Assembly: GCF_018812025.1 (NCBI RefSeq)
Contig: NC_063052.1
Span: 14,119,001-14,183,000, forward strand
Source of the DNA: Megalobrama amblycephala
Lineage: Eukaryota; Chordata; Actinopteri; Cypriniformes; Xenocyprididae
DNA length: 64,000 nt
Direction: 5' to 3'
Shown here piece by piece: positions 48,069-61,195 of the stretch (within the stretch, counting starts at the first letter, position 1; each line of letters starts with the position of its first letter). Below the pieces are notes generated by a model. It was not told where the DNA came from. It saw only the letters and a program-made list of their open reading frames with translations, and did no database searches. The position numbers and the translations under genes were made by a program.

Positions 48069-48699
48069 TTAAGAAATGAAAAGCTACACACTCCATCAAT
48101 TAGGGTTAAAAGAACTATTCCCAAACATATAACATGCTAGAAACATAATAAACACAGCAATAATGACCTTAAGTATTTGCCTCTTTAAATCCAAATGGCA
48201 TTTTTTTTTTTTTTTTTTTTTTTTAGCTGGGAAGTGTATAATGTTAATGTATAATGTTTAGCTAATTAATTAGCTAAATTTCACAAAAACTCTAAAAAGA
48301 ACCATTGTCTGTTGTCAGTAGTGTAGTGATGTATAACTTTCAGAAGTAACTTTCAAAAACCAAGCAGCTTTCTGTTGGTCAACATGGCAAATCCGTGTGA
48401 CCAGCTGAACCCGATGCCAAATCTGCATGGGAAAATCTTTAATCCTCACACAAAATTCCAGATTGAAAAATCTTTAATCAAAATAACTTGCAACATCTCT
48501 TCTCTGATGACGCATTTACTGGATCGAGGACGGGGCAACCTGTCACTCACATGAGATCTATCAATAGCAAACCACAACCATCCAATCAATTCCCCACAGA
48601 GAAAATCAAATCTTGAAGTCTCTAATTTTGAAGTTTTATTAAGTGTTAACAATGAGATTGTGTTTTTTTAATAATCAATTAACACAGCTTCTGTCATTT

Positions 48700-49330
48700 T
48701 TTACAAGACAAAATTTGCCACCAAAAAAGTCATTCAGTTTAACCAAAATTTCAGTTTTACCGAATGACACTTTTGGTTACACCAAATGATGATATTTTCA
48801 AACAATGCTAACAGGCTGATATCTAGCAAAAGGACAATTAAACATTTCATATTTCGTACAAGTTTTTAAAACATTACAACATTTTCCATGTTTTATAGGT
48901 CCCTTTATATTGGTTACTCCAAATGACATCAATTAAATACATTTTTTCCAGACATTCTTTCTCATAACAAAGCAACGACTTCTACACAAAATTTTAATAC
49001 CATTTTGCACAATGTTAAAATATGATGTTATAAAATCATGCCAGAATAAAAAAATATATTAATTTATTACATTTTAAGATATTTTAATCACAAATGAAAT
49101 GGCTGTATTGGCCTTTGGACGGTTAAACCGAATGATCTTTTGACACTTCAAAATCTTTAAAATACCTTTATATGTATAAATGCAAAATATAATTAAAATC
49201 TTTTGGATTCAATAAAAGAGATCAAGTTGTACTACCTTACATACTTTGAATGTCATATCTTTGTATTTTATTATTATTATTAAGGCCTTTGGACAAAAAA
49301 AATGACCCGTCACGTCATTGACCCATGCAC
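48700..49330. repeat. Diffuse repeat with AACCGAATGA words
   Basis: ACCAAAATTTCAGTTTTACC, GAATGACACTTTTGG, GTTACACCAAATGATG and GGTTAAACCGAATGATCTTT suggest one degraded repeat whose unit word (ACCGAATGA/ACCAAATGA) recurs four times. Boundaries are unclear. Confidence 0.4.
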
Positions 49331-51226
49331 ATTTTTTAAGTCTCAGAACCCAAATTACTCTATTTTGATTACAAAACTCAAAATTCAAAAAATTGCTGTT
49401 TATTGTGGCATGATAGAAAGTTTACAGAAAGCGTGCATGAACCAATCATCTAATTTCTCTTAGTTATAAACGGGAAAAAAACATCATGTTACCCAACCTG
49501 TTAATGATGTCTTAATTATTTAACACATGTTTGAAGAAATCTAAAATGTCTGAAAAGTGTTTGTAATCTTTTCTACATTACCCTAAGAACAATTTATGAC
49601 AACCACGATTTAAACAACCACAATTTAAATGATTATATCTTGACAATAACTTGGAGAAACAACATAATAGTTATGCAATTAGAAAGCAGAGACTTTCATT
49701 TTCCATTCAGTGCATAAAAATCAAAAGGCAAAATGAATCAAAATGATGGATCGAATCTCATACTGTATGGACAAAACATGCAGCCAGTAGATGGAGCAAT
49801 TTACACTTGGCAAATTTTATGAGCGCATTTACATCAGCATGACTCCCTCCTCCACCCTGACAGTCCTCCAGCTGCAGAGAGCTTCCGAATGGGGTACAAA
49901 TCATTTTGATCATTGCATTATTGGCCTTTTCTTGGCTGACAACCCAGGGAACTCAAGGAAAGCAATATCTCAGAGGACAAAATACAAGAGAATAAGCAAC
50001 TGCCCTTTGAGCCACGGTGGCCAGGGGTTACTGGCCAAAGATCAAACGTTAAAGCATAGTGTTTTTATTATGCAATGGAAGTTCACAAGCGGCTGTTGAA
50101 TAATAGAAGCCCCAGTCATAGTACATTAAGCAGACAGTTTATCTGAGGTGATGTCTGTGAGGGGTTTATTGTGGCAAATGGATATTAGCATGCCATTGAT
50201 GTGCGTCGTCTCTTTCCTATTCCATTTTCCAATTCGCCACTACTGTGATATTTAGCAAAAGGGAGATTAGTGTGTTATAAAGCAGAGAGCGCCATGCCTG
50301 AGGATGTTTTTGGGCGATATTAAAAATTTCTGAATAAATAACTCCAACGTCAGTGTGCAGAGGCTGGGATGTGGCTGTCAGGGACACTCTCAGCATTAAT
50401 TAAATGCAGGGCTTTCAGGAAAAATGAGGAAGAAAGAACAAAAAAGAGACTGTGTCATGTGTAGTCACTTCCTTTTATACATGCCATTCCCTCTTTCCCT
50501 TTCTCTCTGTATTTCTCACACGCTCCCCCCTCACCGCATGAGCTTATAGCATCCCGCATTCACAGTCTTCCCTCACAATTTCCCTGCGTGTCTCAATACG
50601 CCTCAACATGTCTCAGTGATGGGTTATGCTTTGAAATAAAAATATGTTTGCTCTGCAATGTGGCAAGCAATGTGTCAGTCTGGAGGAACATCAAGGAAGG
50701 AAATAAATCTGACATTGAGGAAAGTGGTAACCTTTTAGCAGCCTTGTAAAAAATAACCATATGACAATCACTTGCACATTCAATGAATCTGATGTGGATA
50801 AAATGCACTGTCAGCCACATCTTTCACAAATGCTCATAAAATACGCCAGTTATTTTGGTAGCTGTTCCTCTTGGGTGAAGACTTTAAAACACAATAGCTT
50901 GTAATTTCATAAACCACAGATACCAACCTCATGATAAAACGTAACTATTCTACAAGTTGGTGATTTCGTATGGATTTGTACGACGTGATCCATATGGAAA
51001 AAAAAATACTATTTTTAGAAAAAAGCATGAAGGTCAATCTCTAAACTTACCACAAATCTTATAAAAACTTACAAATGGAATTAGCCATCGATTTACCAAA
51101 CAAATTGCCATGAGAGTGTAAGCAATTGTACTTATTATAGTAATTACAATAACTGGGTTATAACCTTGAACCTACCCCTAAACCAAATCTTAACCCATGT
51201 AGTTACCTTAACCTTAACCTTGGTAA
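49331..51226. other. Single-copy sequence
   Basis: 49790-50560 is GC-richer and might hold a conserved element. No gene recognised. Confidence 0.4.
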
Positions 51227-51284
51227 ACTCAAAAAAATGCTGGGTTGTGGACAAACCCATCCGTTGGGTTAAAATTTAATTTAA

Positions 51285-52150
51285 AGTGGACCTATAATGC
51301 CCCTTTTACAAGATGTAATATAAGTCTCTGGTGTCTCCAGAATGTGTTTGTGAAGTTTCAGCTCAAAATACCCCACAGATCATTTATTATAGCTTGTCAA
51401 ATTTGCGCCTATTTGGGTGTGAGCAAAAACACGCCGTTTTTGTGTGTGTCCCTTTAAATGCAAATGAGCTGCTGTTCCAAAAGAGGGCGGAGCTTTAACA
51501 GCTCAACGTTTCTGAATGGTTAGTGGATAAATGTATGTAGTTGCTGTGGAGTTGATTCAACTCATCCACTAGCATGTGCCGTCATGTTAATCTTTTGTGC
51601 AAAACCCATATGGACGCCCACTATACATAGCGTACGTGTTTGCCAAATAAAGCCATATACACCAGGCTAACACTTATGATTGTTATCAAATGCTCATATT
51701 TTTTTTCCAAATTTTGCTCAAACAGAAATGCTCCTTTTTCAGCAATCAAGCTTGCCAGGATCAACTTGCAGGCTATCCAAGCTAACAAGCGAAATATTGT
51801 TCTGTGCTCGTCTGTGCAGCCAACAACAGAACAGTTAGCATGCTTTGCTCAAACTTTTGCCATGGCGTTAGAACTGGCACACCGTTGTCGCTTGCAAAAA
51901 CAAAATAGCAGCACTGTGGGTGGAAACGTGCAGATTAAGAGGTGATCATTTTATAATAAGATCCCTTTCCTACATCACACGGGGAGCGAAATCTGACTGG
52001 CTCGTTTTTTCACATGCTTGCAGAGAAAGGCTTGCCAAAACAACATTACTGGGTTGTACTTTTTCACATTTTCTGGCTTGGTAGATGCAGCAGGGACCCA
52101 ATTATAGCACTTAAGCATGGAAAAAGTCAGATTTTCATGATATGTCCCCT
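51285..52150 (+). mobile_element. TTAA element, family B, complete copy
   Basis: Flanked by TTAA at 51281-51284 and 52151-52154. Left AGTGGACCTATAATGCCCCT, right inverse of AGGGGACATATCATGAAAAT. 866 bp, no transposase. It sits inside the GGGTT MITE of 51227-52641, so it inserted later than that MITE. Confidence 0.75.
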
Positions 52151-52162
52151 TTAAATATTTAA

Positions 52163-52569
52163 AGCGGAACTCAGTAAGATTTGCGAAGCTCCCCCTACAG
52201 GTTCCTTCAGTGAATCACACTGTCGTAAATACTCCAAGCGCATCTCTGGACTACAGCGACTACAACGCTCACCAGCACAGTAGTTTTGAAAATACAGTAC
52301 AAGAAATCTCGATGGGGGTGGGTAATTTTCGAAAATTGTCTTATAAAGTTATAATATATACATTGTTTTTGAATTACCGTAAAGCATTTTGTCACTCTCG
52401 TGTGAACGTGAACATGAGGCGAGATTGCGTCGGGTCGGCGAAGCTCAACTTGCAAGTGCTGTTTTCTGGCGTAGACGGGGGTTAGTGCACGCCTGAAACA
52501 CACCACTACAAGTCAATTAACCATCGTAAGGACTATTTATGAAGGTAAAAAAAGTAACTTAGTTCTGCT
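52163..52569. mobile_element. TTAA element, AGCGGAACT family
   Basis: Flanked by TTAA at 52159-52162 and 52570-52573. Left end AGCGGAACTCAGTAAG; right end, inverted, AGCAGAACTAAGTTAC. 407 bp, only 8 bases from the preceding TTAA element, and within the same interrupted MITE. Confidence 0.7.
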
Positions 52570-52984
52570 TTAACCCAATGACTGGGTTTGTCCTCTTTTC
52601 ACCTAAATTTGGGTTGAAACAACCCAGCACTTTTTAGAGTGCAAGCACACTGTAGGTGAACCTTAAGTACATGTACTGTAAAAAAGTGTAACCAATAAAT
52701 CAATATAAAAACACAAGGAGAGCTAGATGAAGTAGAAACAAAACCTGCAAAAGCAACCAAATGTTTGCCAGCAATGGTCTTTTAAGTTCAACTCCTGCAT
52801 GAACAGCTTGTAAAAGATTATGTACTGCACATAAAGACATTTTCCAACCAAACCAGTATCAAAGTATACATGAGTATCAATTTGGCATTTACTGTATCTG
52901 CCAAGACAAGTGCATTTGATTGTTACCTCAGTTCACTCGACTGTGCATACAAAACAATGTGACGAAAAACAGGGTAACACCATA

Positions 52985-53125
52985 TTTCAATAGTCCACTT
53001 TCTACTCTGCAACTTCTCATTAGAGCATTAGTAGACTGTTAGGTTAGAGTTAGTGGAATAAGATGACATGTAGTTGCAAAGTTACTTATAGTTAGTAGAA
53101 TGTCTAAAGTGGACTGTCAAAATAA
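52985..53125. repeat. Short dispersed repeat, copy 2
   Basis: Same unit as 1490-1649: TTCAATAGTCCACTTTCTAC at the left, GTTAGGTTAGAGTTAGTGGA inside, GTTAGTAGAATGTCTAAAGT at the right. Confidence 0.6.
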
Positions 53126-54607
53126 TCTGTTACCAAAAATAGCTTTGTAATGTTTCCTCGCACTGCACTACCACCATTATTGGAATACCTACTCTGTTGT
53201 GAAAACAGAAAAACGTAGTTAAGTTAGCAGCATCACTACATTTAGTTAGTTGCTCCCCAGAACATCGTATTGTGAAACCTATAGTATTCTATGAGCATTA
53301 ACTATAAGACCAACTATAAGAGCCTAATGGTACGCTCAAAGTTGGATGTGGGATTTTCCTACTTGATATCGCTAATCTATGAAGATGTAAAAGGAAACAA
53401 AACAACAACTGTACCGTTAACTTTGCAGGTGTTTAATTGCCAATCGTGAAGTCTCCTAGCAACCAAACTACGGAGGGTAAATGATGTTATGCTGGCATTT
53501 GTTCTGCAGGTGTACGATTATCAACAGAGAGGATAATTTTCAGTTTTACTCACCTCTCTCTGCAAACATTTGCTAAAAAGGTCTATCAACATCTAATGCA
53601 GGAACTTTGACTCACTGATTCATTTAAAATGTTTATAATAAACGTTGTACATCTCTCTGAGTGCTGCCACGTTTGAGTTGCATCACCTTCAACTCAGCAA
53701 AAATCTGAGTTGTGAATTTCCACGCAAGTTCGGAAGCTGGAAGCTCGATTTCAATCAAGACTTTCTAAGCTACCTGCAACGCAGCATAACCACTCACCAT
53801 CAGATGACAAGATGGCTCGACGCTAAAATCCCTTTAATTGCAGCATCTATTCCGCTAACGTATCCTCAGAGAGCAATTTGGCATGTCTCATTGCATGCTA
53901 TTGTGTGGATTTCACGAATGACACAATGCAAAGACTTAGACAGGAGAGACAAATGTACCATGCCCACTTACAAACCACATGCTGGTTGAGAGCTAATTTG
54001 CATATATGACTACATTATACCTCCCATCTACTGGCTATGCGACTCTCATGGGCTTCGGGTTGAAGAAAAATGGATGTCCCTTGATGATACTTTGTTTAAA
54101 AAGTTAATCAAACATGTACAATATGCTTGTAGCCTCCCAGTGTGTATTATAATGAGCCTGGGCCTGCTGTTTATTGAAATCAGGCTACAAAGCAAAAGAA
54201 ACAGGGGCATTAGGTCAAGAGAATTTAAGGTGAAGGCTTTACACTTACTTTTGCATGAAAAATTATGTCTTTGGTGGTAATGCGATTCAAGGGAAAATAT
54301 TTATATTGCAAAGGTCACCATATGCCTGGTTGTAATACAAGAGGCTTAGATGGGAGGTTTAGATGCTGGGAGAAGAAAAGAGAGGAAATGCCAACTTCCT
54401 TTAGGTGGGAACTGGGGTTTTCAACCTTTACCGATCCAGTGACCGCTATATTTTATACACACATAAACATGAAATGTTTTTGCCCACAGACCCCTGAAAT
54501 AACTTCCTTTGGTTGAAAATCCTGGACCTAGATGATGTTGTACTCAGTCTGATATAAGTTTAGAAAGTAATGAGAGTGAACAACCAATTAATCTGATGGA
54601 TATCAAT
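53126..54607. other. Mixed single-copy and degraded repeat
   Basis: 53340-53990 reads like a common fish repeat (CTACGGAGGGTAAATG, TGAATTTCCACGCAAGTTCG), including a 114-codon frame with no domain. 54000-54600 shows nothing recognised. Confidence 0.35.
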
Positions 54608-55230
54608 AGCTGGGTTTTCATCCAAACTTGAAGCAAAAAAAACAAACAAAAAAAAACAAACAAATGCAAATTAGGTGCATTTCCATCAAGTTGTTTGAGA
54701 CGATGACAGTGGTATTGGTCAAAGGCACCGCCGAGCACCAAGTTTTTGTTCAGTGCTAACTTAAAGACCTCTGATTGGAGATTGAGTTCAACAAATCAAG
54801 AGATATCTTTGTGATTGGCTACATTGCTCAACGCTGCAAAACATGCTGTATATAGAAACCATTCGCACTGTATCACTTGCCAAACCAATAAGTTTTATTA
54901 CAGAGAAAACTGATCCAAGACCAGCAGTTATAGGCAGCTTTTCCCTCTAAAAAGCAATCAGAGGCAGCAGCAGACAGTGGAAGAAAACTAATAACCAGCC
55001 GATTAGTCAAGTGGGTTTAATGTTCGCTACGTCAGAATTTATTCCGCAAATGCATTTCCATCTCCCATTATTTGCATTATCTCCTTTTTGCAAAAACCAC
55101 CTCAAGGGAGTCACTTTTTTTTTTTTTTTTTTTTTGCAAATTTTTTTTCTCGAAATTTGGCGTTTCTATGACTTATTTCTGATGCGATACTTCAAAATAT
55201 GCATAAAAACAGGGTGGTGGAAACATAGCT
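54608..55230. mobile_element. MITE with TTTCCATCCA ends, copy 1
   Basis: AGCTGGGTTTTCATCCAAAC at the left, GTGGTGGAAACATAGCT at the right (inverse AGCTATGTTTCC). The body includes GCAAATTAGGTGCATTTCCA and a T-run. Non-coding. Confidence 0.5.
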
Positions 55231-55275
55231 AATGTAATCAGACTTTTCTTTTGAATGAAAAGGACACAATAGCTA

Positions 55276-55356
55276 CACTGTAAAAATTATCATTATTTTA
55301 ACAGTAAAAGACTATATATATAGACTAGTTATAAAAAAGACTACTATAAAAGACTA

Positions 55357-55422
<66 letters not shown>

Positions 55423-56280
55423 CAAAATCAACTCTGTGCAGAGTACATATGGTCCCTCTCTAAATAGTGTTAAAATAACACTGAAGCAGAGTCAAATTTA
55501 ATGAGATATTTAAGCAATTAATTAAGAAAAGACTGCACATTAATGATGAACACCTGCTGTTAACAAGCAGAATCACTGAAGAAATAAGAAAAAAAAACAA
55601 GAACTACAAGTGGCTTAAGTCACAGCCTTATTAATTGCTTAATTATCATTAACTTTAACTCTGCTTCAGTGTTACTTTAACACTATTTAGAGAGGGACCA
55701 TATGTACTCTGAACAGAGTTGATTTAACTCTGGGGATTTTGCTATGTATATATATATATAATATGTAATATTATGTAATATTACCATAATTCCCTGCGTG
55801 ACGCTTTACATTTGATGTATTTTGAGTTTCTTCCTAGATTTTCTTCTCTTTTTTTCAGTTTTTTAATGTAAATTAGGGTTTTATGTTACATCTAATGTTG
55901 TTAAATTAATTTTCATTGCATTTTTTTTATGTCATGTGTGTTACCATGATGGTGTTTAGTGTTTGTGTGAATAACACTGTGTGCCCCTTCTATATATTAG
56001 TATAAACCTTCTCAGCTGGTGGAAAAGCTGCTTGTGATGACCTTTGATTCATCATGTTATTCTCATCACCACTGTGTTTGGTGGTTGTCAGTGTGTTATA
56101 AAGGTACAAAACAGATATTAGTTCTCCAATAGGTTGCTAAATTAACATTATATCAGTTAATGAAATATGGTATTTTACTGTAAATTTAAGTTAATTTTGT
56201 AAAACTTTGCTACCATATTTTCTACGGTAAATTTCTGGCAACCACAGCTGCTGTTTTTTTTACCGTAAATGTTTACAGTG
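55276..56280. mobile_element. TA-flanked MITE with CACTGTAAA ends
   Basis: TA at 55274-55275 and 56281-56282; CACTGTAAAAATTATCATTA and the inverse of TACCGTAAATGTTTACAGTG at the ends. The right half keeps ATTTTCTACGGTAAATTTCT and CAACCACAGCTGCTG, usual in this fish family. 1005 bp including a nested palindrome and (TA)n. Confidence 0.7.
55421..55743. mobile_element. Nested palindrome, AGCAAAATCAACTCTG ends
   Basis: AGCAAAATCAACTCTGTGCA with GAGTACATATGGTCCCTCTC on the left; inverse arms GAGAGGGACCATATGTACTC and CAGAGTTGATTTAAC, GGGGATTTTGCT on the right. Arms about 80 bp. Both sides are TA repeats, so it inserted into a TA tract inside the CACTGTAAA element. Confidence 0.75.
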
Positions 56281-56840
56281 TATGTTGCCATCCATCAATT
56301 TTTATGTGCATTTTGGGATATCGCATAAAAAACACTGGATGGAAATGCCAAGATGCGCATAAATTCAAAAAAATGCTCATAAAAAATATATGCTTTCAAT
56401 TGAGTCGGATAGACTTTTTATCTGATTAGAAAACATGCACAAATCAACACATTTACTGAATAAATTACCTGATGCGCATCAAAAAAGATGTGACTTTGTG
56501 ATGGGACTGAATAACTGGACCAACCAGCGGACCGATCTCTTTGCATAGCATCTGTAAAGCTGTTTTGGTCATTCTGAAATGCCTGAGCAAAGTCTATCCT
56601 CAAAGTTGTTCAGTCCCAGAACTGTCTTACATGACCCCGAAACACGAGGCATCCGCCTCTGAAAGCAAGATAACTGTATAGCATTTTTTTCCCCTATTGC
56701 AGCAACTTCCATTTTTCTTAGTTTATCAGGATGTGACGATTTTGTTCTCTTCGACTCACTGGATGGAAACGGAGCTTTATTCGGGAATGTTTTATGCAAT
56801 ATTCCAATTTAAATTCGCAACTTTGGATGGAAACATATCT
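56281..56840. mobile_element. MITE with TTTCCATCCA ends, copy 2
   Basis: TATGTTGCCATCCATCAATT at the left, ACTTTGGATGGAAACATATC at the right, with internal CACTGGATGGAAATGCC and CTGGATGGAAACGGAGC. The start of a 142-residue open frame (56697-57125) falls in it, so that frame is unlikely to be a gene. Confidence 0.5.
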
Positions 56841-58389
56841 AATGAGAAAAGAAGGGAGTTGGCAGTTTTTCACCAACAGTCCCTGCAGTTTCTTTCTCCA
56901 GGTGATTGTAATGAATCAGTTTGTATGTGGATGCTCCAATTGTTATGTTGTTGCTTGTTCATTTACGGCCTGACAGCAGAAGGCATTAACGAGCAATCGG
57001 GCTTCTGGAATGATGCTGCAAACACTGCTGACTTGACAATTCAGACTCTAAAACAAAGTGTTGCCGAAGTTAGATCACATACAGCTGTAGATAACTCTGG
57101 CATCAGTGGAAATCATTATTTATAATAGGCTGTATAAATCTTTGAGTTTCACTCTGAGGAAAAAGAAATGAAAGAGGAAATGACTGAGCTTTGAGACAGC
57201 TTGTATATATGTACTATTTGCAGACAGCAGCAGCTAAATGAGACAACACAACACACAATGTTCTCTCAACACATGATTAAGAAAAGTCCATCATGAGTTG
57301 TCCTAATGATTCAGCGTTTTCAGATGACTATGCTGAGGAGTCCTAAATGTTGAATGAAGATGCCTGAAGATGTACTTTTTTCAAGCCTCTCTAAAAATGG
57401 ACCGCCAACTTTAACTGCCAAGCAGCAGAGGATAATCTAAAAATAAACTTGACTTGGTTCTGTAGGGGGAGAAAATGTACTCGTCAGCTAATGTATTCAT
57501 CCAACCATGAACAATCCCCAGACAAAACACTTGGACAAATGTATAGACAGCAATTTAACAGAGCAATAGGAGCCATAATGTGGAGAAGATACTAGCGCAG
57601 TACCAGAAGGAAGTGCACCTGAAATCCAACGAATGTCACAAAGCAATCCTTTTTTTTTTTCCAAGTGAAAATCAGTGCTTTTATGAGACCATCATCTACT
57701 GAAAAAGACTGGAAGCTCTCCAGTACAAAGCCTCTCTGCACAAAGGCAACACACAATGACGCTTTATAACACAGAGTTGCTTTAACACAAAGCACTGTCT
57801 CCATCAAGAGATTAGTTTTCCCTTTGGAACATCTTAATCTCTGGTAATTTGAAATCTTTTCCCCTTTGTAATATCTAAATTTCATTTCAGACCAACGCAG
57901 CACTATTTCTTACAATAGGATGATAACATTAATCAAATACAAAAACGCAACATAGGATTCACACACAAATATGTAGGCGCTGAACCTGAAAACATCTTTT
58001 GCACTTCTTTTTTACTTTGTTGGTGACCTTGATGGAATAAAATTAGAGCTTTTGCAAACATTTTTGTGTCGACATTTTGCTTTTTTCATTGCATTTTCAT
58101 TGTTTGGATCTACACACATGGATGGTTGGTTTACATTTTTGTACGGACTGGTGGTTGGCGCTACACTGTTCATCACAATTGTGAAAGTTTTGCCCTCAGA
58201 ACAAACCCTTACGCTGTGTTAGCTGCCTAAATAGCGTACTAACCATCATACAACCATATAAGTGGATTTGCAATTGATTTCAAGAGGGTTTGACGATTGC
58301 ATGTTGCTAAGCAAATGGCTTCATGCTCTAATAAACAAACACTAAAATGTTTTAAAATTTAAATATTTTAAAAAATTAAGTGCACTCCT
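56841..58389. other. Single-copy sequence
   Basis: No repeat recognised apart from short A/T runs. The minus frame at 57592-57903 has no domain. Confidence 0.4.
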
Positions 58390-59350
58390 GCAGATAAAGA
58401 AATGCTTAAACCAGTCTAAGATTGTTTTAGCTAGTTTAAGATGGCATCCCAGCCTGGTCAAGTTGGTGTTTATCTAGTTTAGCTTGGTAACCAGCTGAAA
58501 AGTGCTCTAAAAAGTTATCAGCTTAAATAAATGCATGGTTGCAAGTAAAAAAAAAAAAAAAAAAAAAATTAAGCCTTTTAAGTTACAAACATTATTTTGT
58601 TGAGTTCTGTTGACATAATAATGTTGATCATTGCATCAACTTAATATTGTCTAATTTTTAAACTAATTTTTTTGCATTAATTGGCTTCTATTTTTTTTTA
58701 TTTATTTTTTTTATTATTTATTTTTTTTAATTAGGTTGTAGTAACGTAATGAAATTGCCTTGATAACTTTGGAAATTAGGCAGTGGATTTCAAGTTGCCA
58801 GCATGCTTTGCATAGGACTGGATTAGGTGAATAAATGTTGAAATTAAGTGTTATTTTAAGTGGGGTTTTTTTGTGAAGGGAAAGAGATGTTAGTGTTTAA
58901 TGCTGTTATGTTTGACATTTAAAGAGTTTCTGTAATGTTGAAGTTTTTAAGGTTATCATTGATCTGAAGAGTAAATACATGAAGGTAAACACTATTGATT
59001 CTGTAAGCAATGACTGCGCTAATGCCAGTGACAATAATATCTTACTTGTTCATTAAATATACATGTTAAATAACTTAAGTTAGCATGTGCTAGGATAGCT
59101 GTTGATTTGAACTGAAATAGATAAGAATAATTGGTTCCAGGTCTACAACTCTGGTAGTTGGAGCAACTTAATTTTTTTGAGCAATCAACTTAAAACATTG
59201 TGTTTACGCCGATTTAAGATGGTTTTAGCTAGTTTAAGATGGTGTTTTTCTGGTTTAGCTTGGAAGTCAATACTAAAAAGTTCCCAAAACCCTCTAAAAC
59301 CAAACAACAGACCAACCTGACCAGGCTAAGAGTCCAGTAAACCAGTTTAG
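58390..59350. repeat. AAACCAG/CTGGTTT repeat split by a second repeat
   Basis: TTAAACCAGTCTAAGATTGT and AGCTTGGTAACCAGCTG on the left, GTTTTAGCTAGTTTAAGATG and CCAGTTTAGGCTGGTTTAAA on the right. The piece between (about 58545-59210) has its own ends: an A-run then TTAAGCCTTTTAAGTTACAA and TGAGCAATCAACTTAAAACA. Confidence 0.5.
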
Positions 59351-60577
59351 GCTGGTTTAAATATTTTTTATTTTCATCAGAAGGGACTGAACTATTCATT
59401 TTTAAGTGATAGATACGTTTTATATATCATTATTTGTCCCGCCTTATTTAATTTATCTTATCTCATTTAATTTATTTCATTGATCTTGTTGCAGTGCATT
59501 CTGGGAGTGCTTTCTCAGAAGGACACATGCGATTCTGCCTGAGAATTTGGCTAAAACGAGGTTCCTTAGGAGGCAGCCTACAGTTCAACAGCCCTCACAT
59601 TGGGAGCGCACCTGTGATGTCTTAAAATGCTGTCTCCGTAGGCAGCTCACTAGGTTTTGGAACAGGGCAATTGTGTATGGAAGACAAACGTCCTCAGGTC
59701 TTTCCAACCGTGGCGAAATCCATCATTAGCGCTCATGTCTGCTCTAGCATCTGTCCATCATCCATTGTTACCAGACCTGCCAGAGGTCAGAGGTTGATGC
59801 TGTATGCTGCAGGCTGTGTTTTTCTCTCTTGGTATGTGGAGGTGAGACCAACCTAAGATTAGAGCTGGATTTGACAGAGAGGTCATTCTGCAGGAAATCA
59901 TTTGGAGGAAATGCAGACAAGTGAGCAGAGCTACTGTACATCGGTGGGATTAATAGAAAGGTTCCTCCAACAATAATAGAAATGGTTCATGCAGTCAGGG
60001 TGAAGTGCGGGTATCTGAGCAATGATAAAAATAGACTATTATGCAACTTTCTGTCTCCAAGAAACTTAGTTTTATGCAAGAAATCTTGTAGTGCATATAT
60101 CCAAATCCAAATATTAACCACTCAAACTGCGGTTAAATAAATGCAGCAGAAATTAAAGTAATACTTTACAATAGATCTGGATTGACATTCATTTATACAA
60201 ATACTTTTATCCATTATTAATAATACATTAACAATAATACATTAACATTATTGTATACAACTTAACTATTAGCATACATAAATTAATCATCACAAGCTCT
60301 TTGGAAAAACATGCACTTTTCCAAAATTGTGCAAAAAAGTACCTACACATGCAAATCATTACACTAGCGGCAGTAAAACACCAACTTTGAATTTTGATTC
60401 CTTTTCACACAAATTAGGATTACAGAGATTAGTGATTAATAATGACTAATTTGTGTGGTTCCCTGAACAGTGCTTCTGAAATGTTTGACCTATGATAGTG
60501 CATGATTAGTAAACAAGTACATTTTGACATTTGCATTACATAACCAGCTCAATATGTATAACTTTTCTGATGTAAAC
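59351..60577. other. Single-copy sequence
   Basis: 59500-59850 is GC-richer with two short plus frames that lack any recognised domain. Nothing else identified. Confidence 0.4.
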
Positions 60578-60660
60578 TTGCTCGGTAGCTTACCCGGTAA
60601 AGCGCTGCATTTATGATTCGGAGCGCTCACAATAAAAGAGCACAAAGACTTGTATGAGCA
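60578..60660 (+). repeat. Possible tRNA-like SINE fragment
   Basis: CGGTAGCTTACCCGGTAAAG then CGCTGCATTTATGATTCGG and GAGCGCTC resemble the A-box half of a tRNA-derived repeat. No B box was found downstream. Confidence 0.35.
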
Positions 60661-60967
60661 AGCTAAAATGCCATGGTTGCTTCAGCAAATGTGTTTTTAT
60701 CACACTATCGGTTAGGTTTAGAGTAGGGTTTAGTGTAGGCTGTACTTTTTTTTTTAAACACAATAGAGCATTAACCTTTTAGCACCATTCAACGTCTGAA
60801 CTGCCAGAATACGAACAACAACCAACATAAAAACAGTGTTGTGAAACATGCAAGAAACGTAATATTTTGAATACTAGATAATTTTCACCACAGGCATGCC
60901 TGATTTGAAATTAATAAATGCATTAAAATATTACTAATTGTTAGTTTTTTAGTATATCTAATGCATT

Positions 60968-61080
60968 AAAGGGATTGTTCACCCAAAAATTAATATAATG
61001 TCATCATTTACTCTCCCTCATGTCGTTCCAAACTTGTATGAGTTTCTCTCTTCTGTTGAACACAAAAGATATTTTCTATC
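60968..61080 (+). repeat. GGATAGTTCACCC-type repeat, fragment
   Basis: AAAGGGATTGTTCACCCAAA, TCATCATTTACTCTCCCTCA, TTCTGTTGAACACAAAAGAT. Confidence 0.6.
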
Positions 61081-61195
61081 TATCTATCCATCCTCAGTTT
61101 TAAATCTGTAAAAAAGTGCAAAAATCTGAAGTAGCGAATCTTGTTTTCCTTTTTAATGCATCTTGTAATGCAACATCTGGTCGTACTAAACCATC

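Larger units (their letters stand above)
51227..52641. mobile_element. GGGTT MITE, copy 4, split by two TTAA elements
   Basis: Left arm remnant CTCAAAAAAATGCTGGGTTG and CCGTTGGGTTAAAAT; right arm TTTAACCCAATGACTGGGTT and AACCCAGCACTTTTTAGAGT. Everything between is accounted for by the two TTAA elements at 51285 and 52163. Without them the MITE would be about 130 bp, so its own centre is also largely deleted. Confidence 0.75.

Noticed and set aside
56697..57125. 142-codon open frame as a gene
   Set aside because: Its first third lies in a TTTCCATCCA MITE, no domain is visible and it lacks splice or start support.
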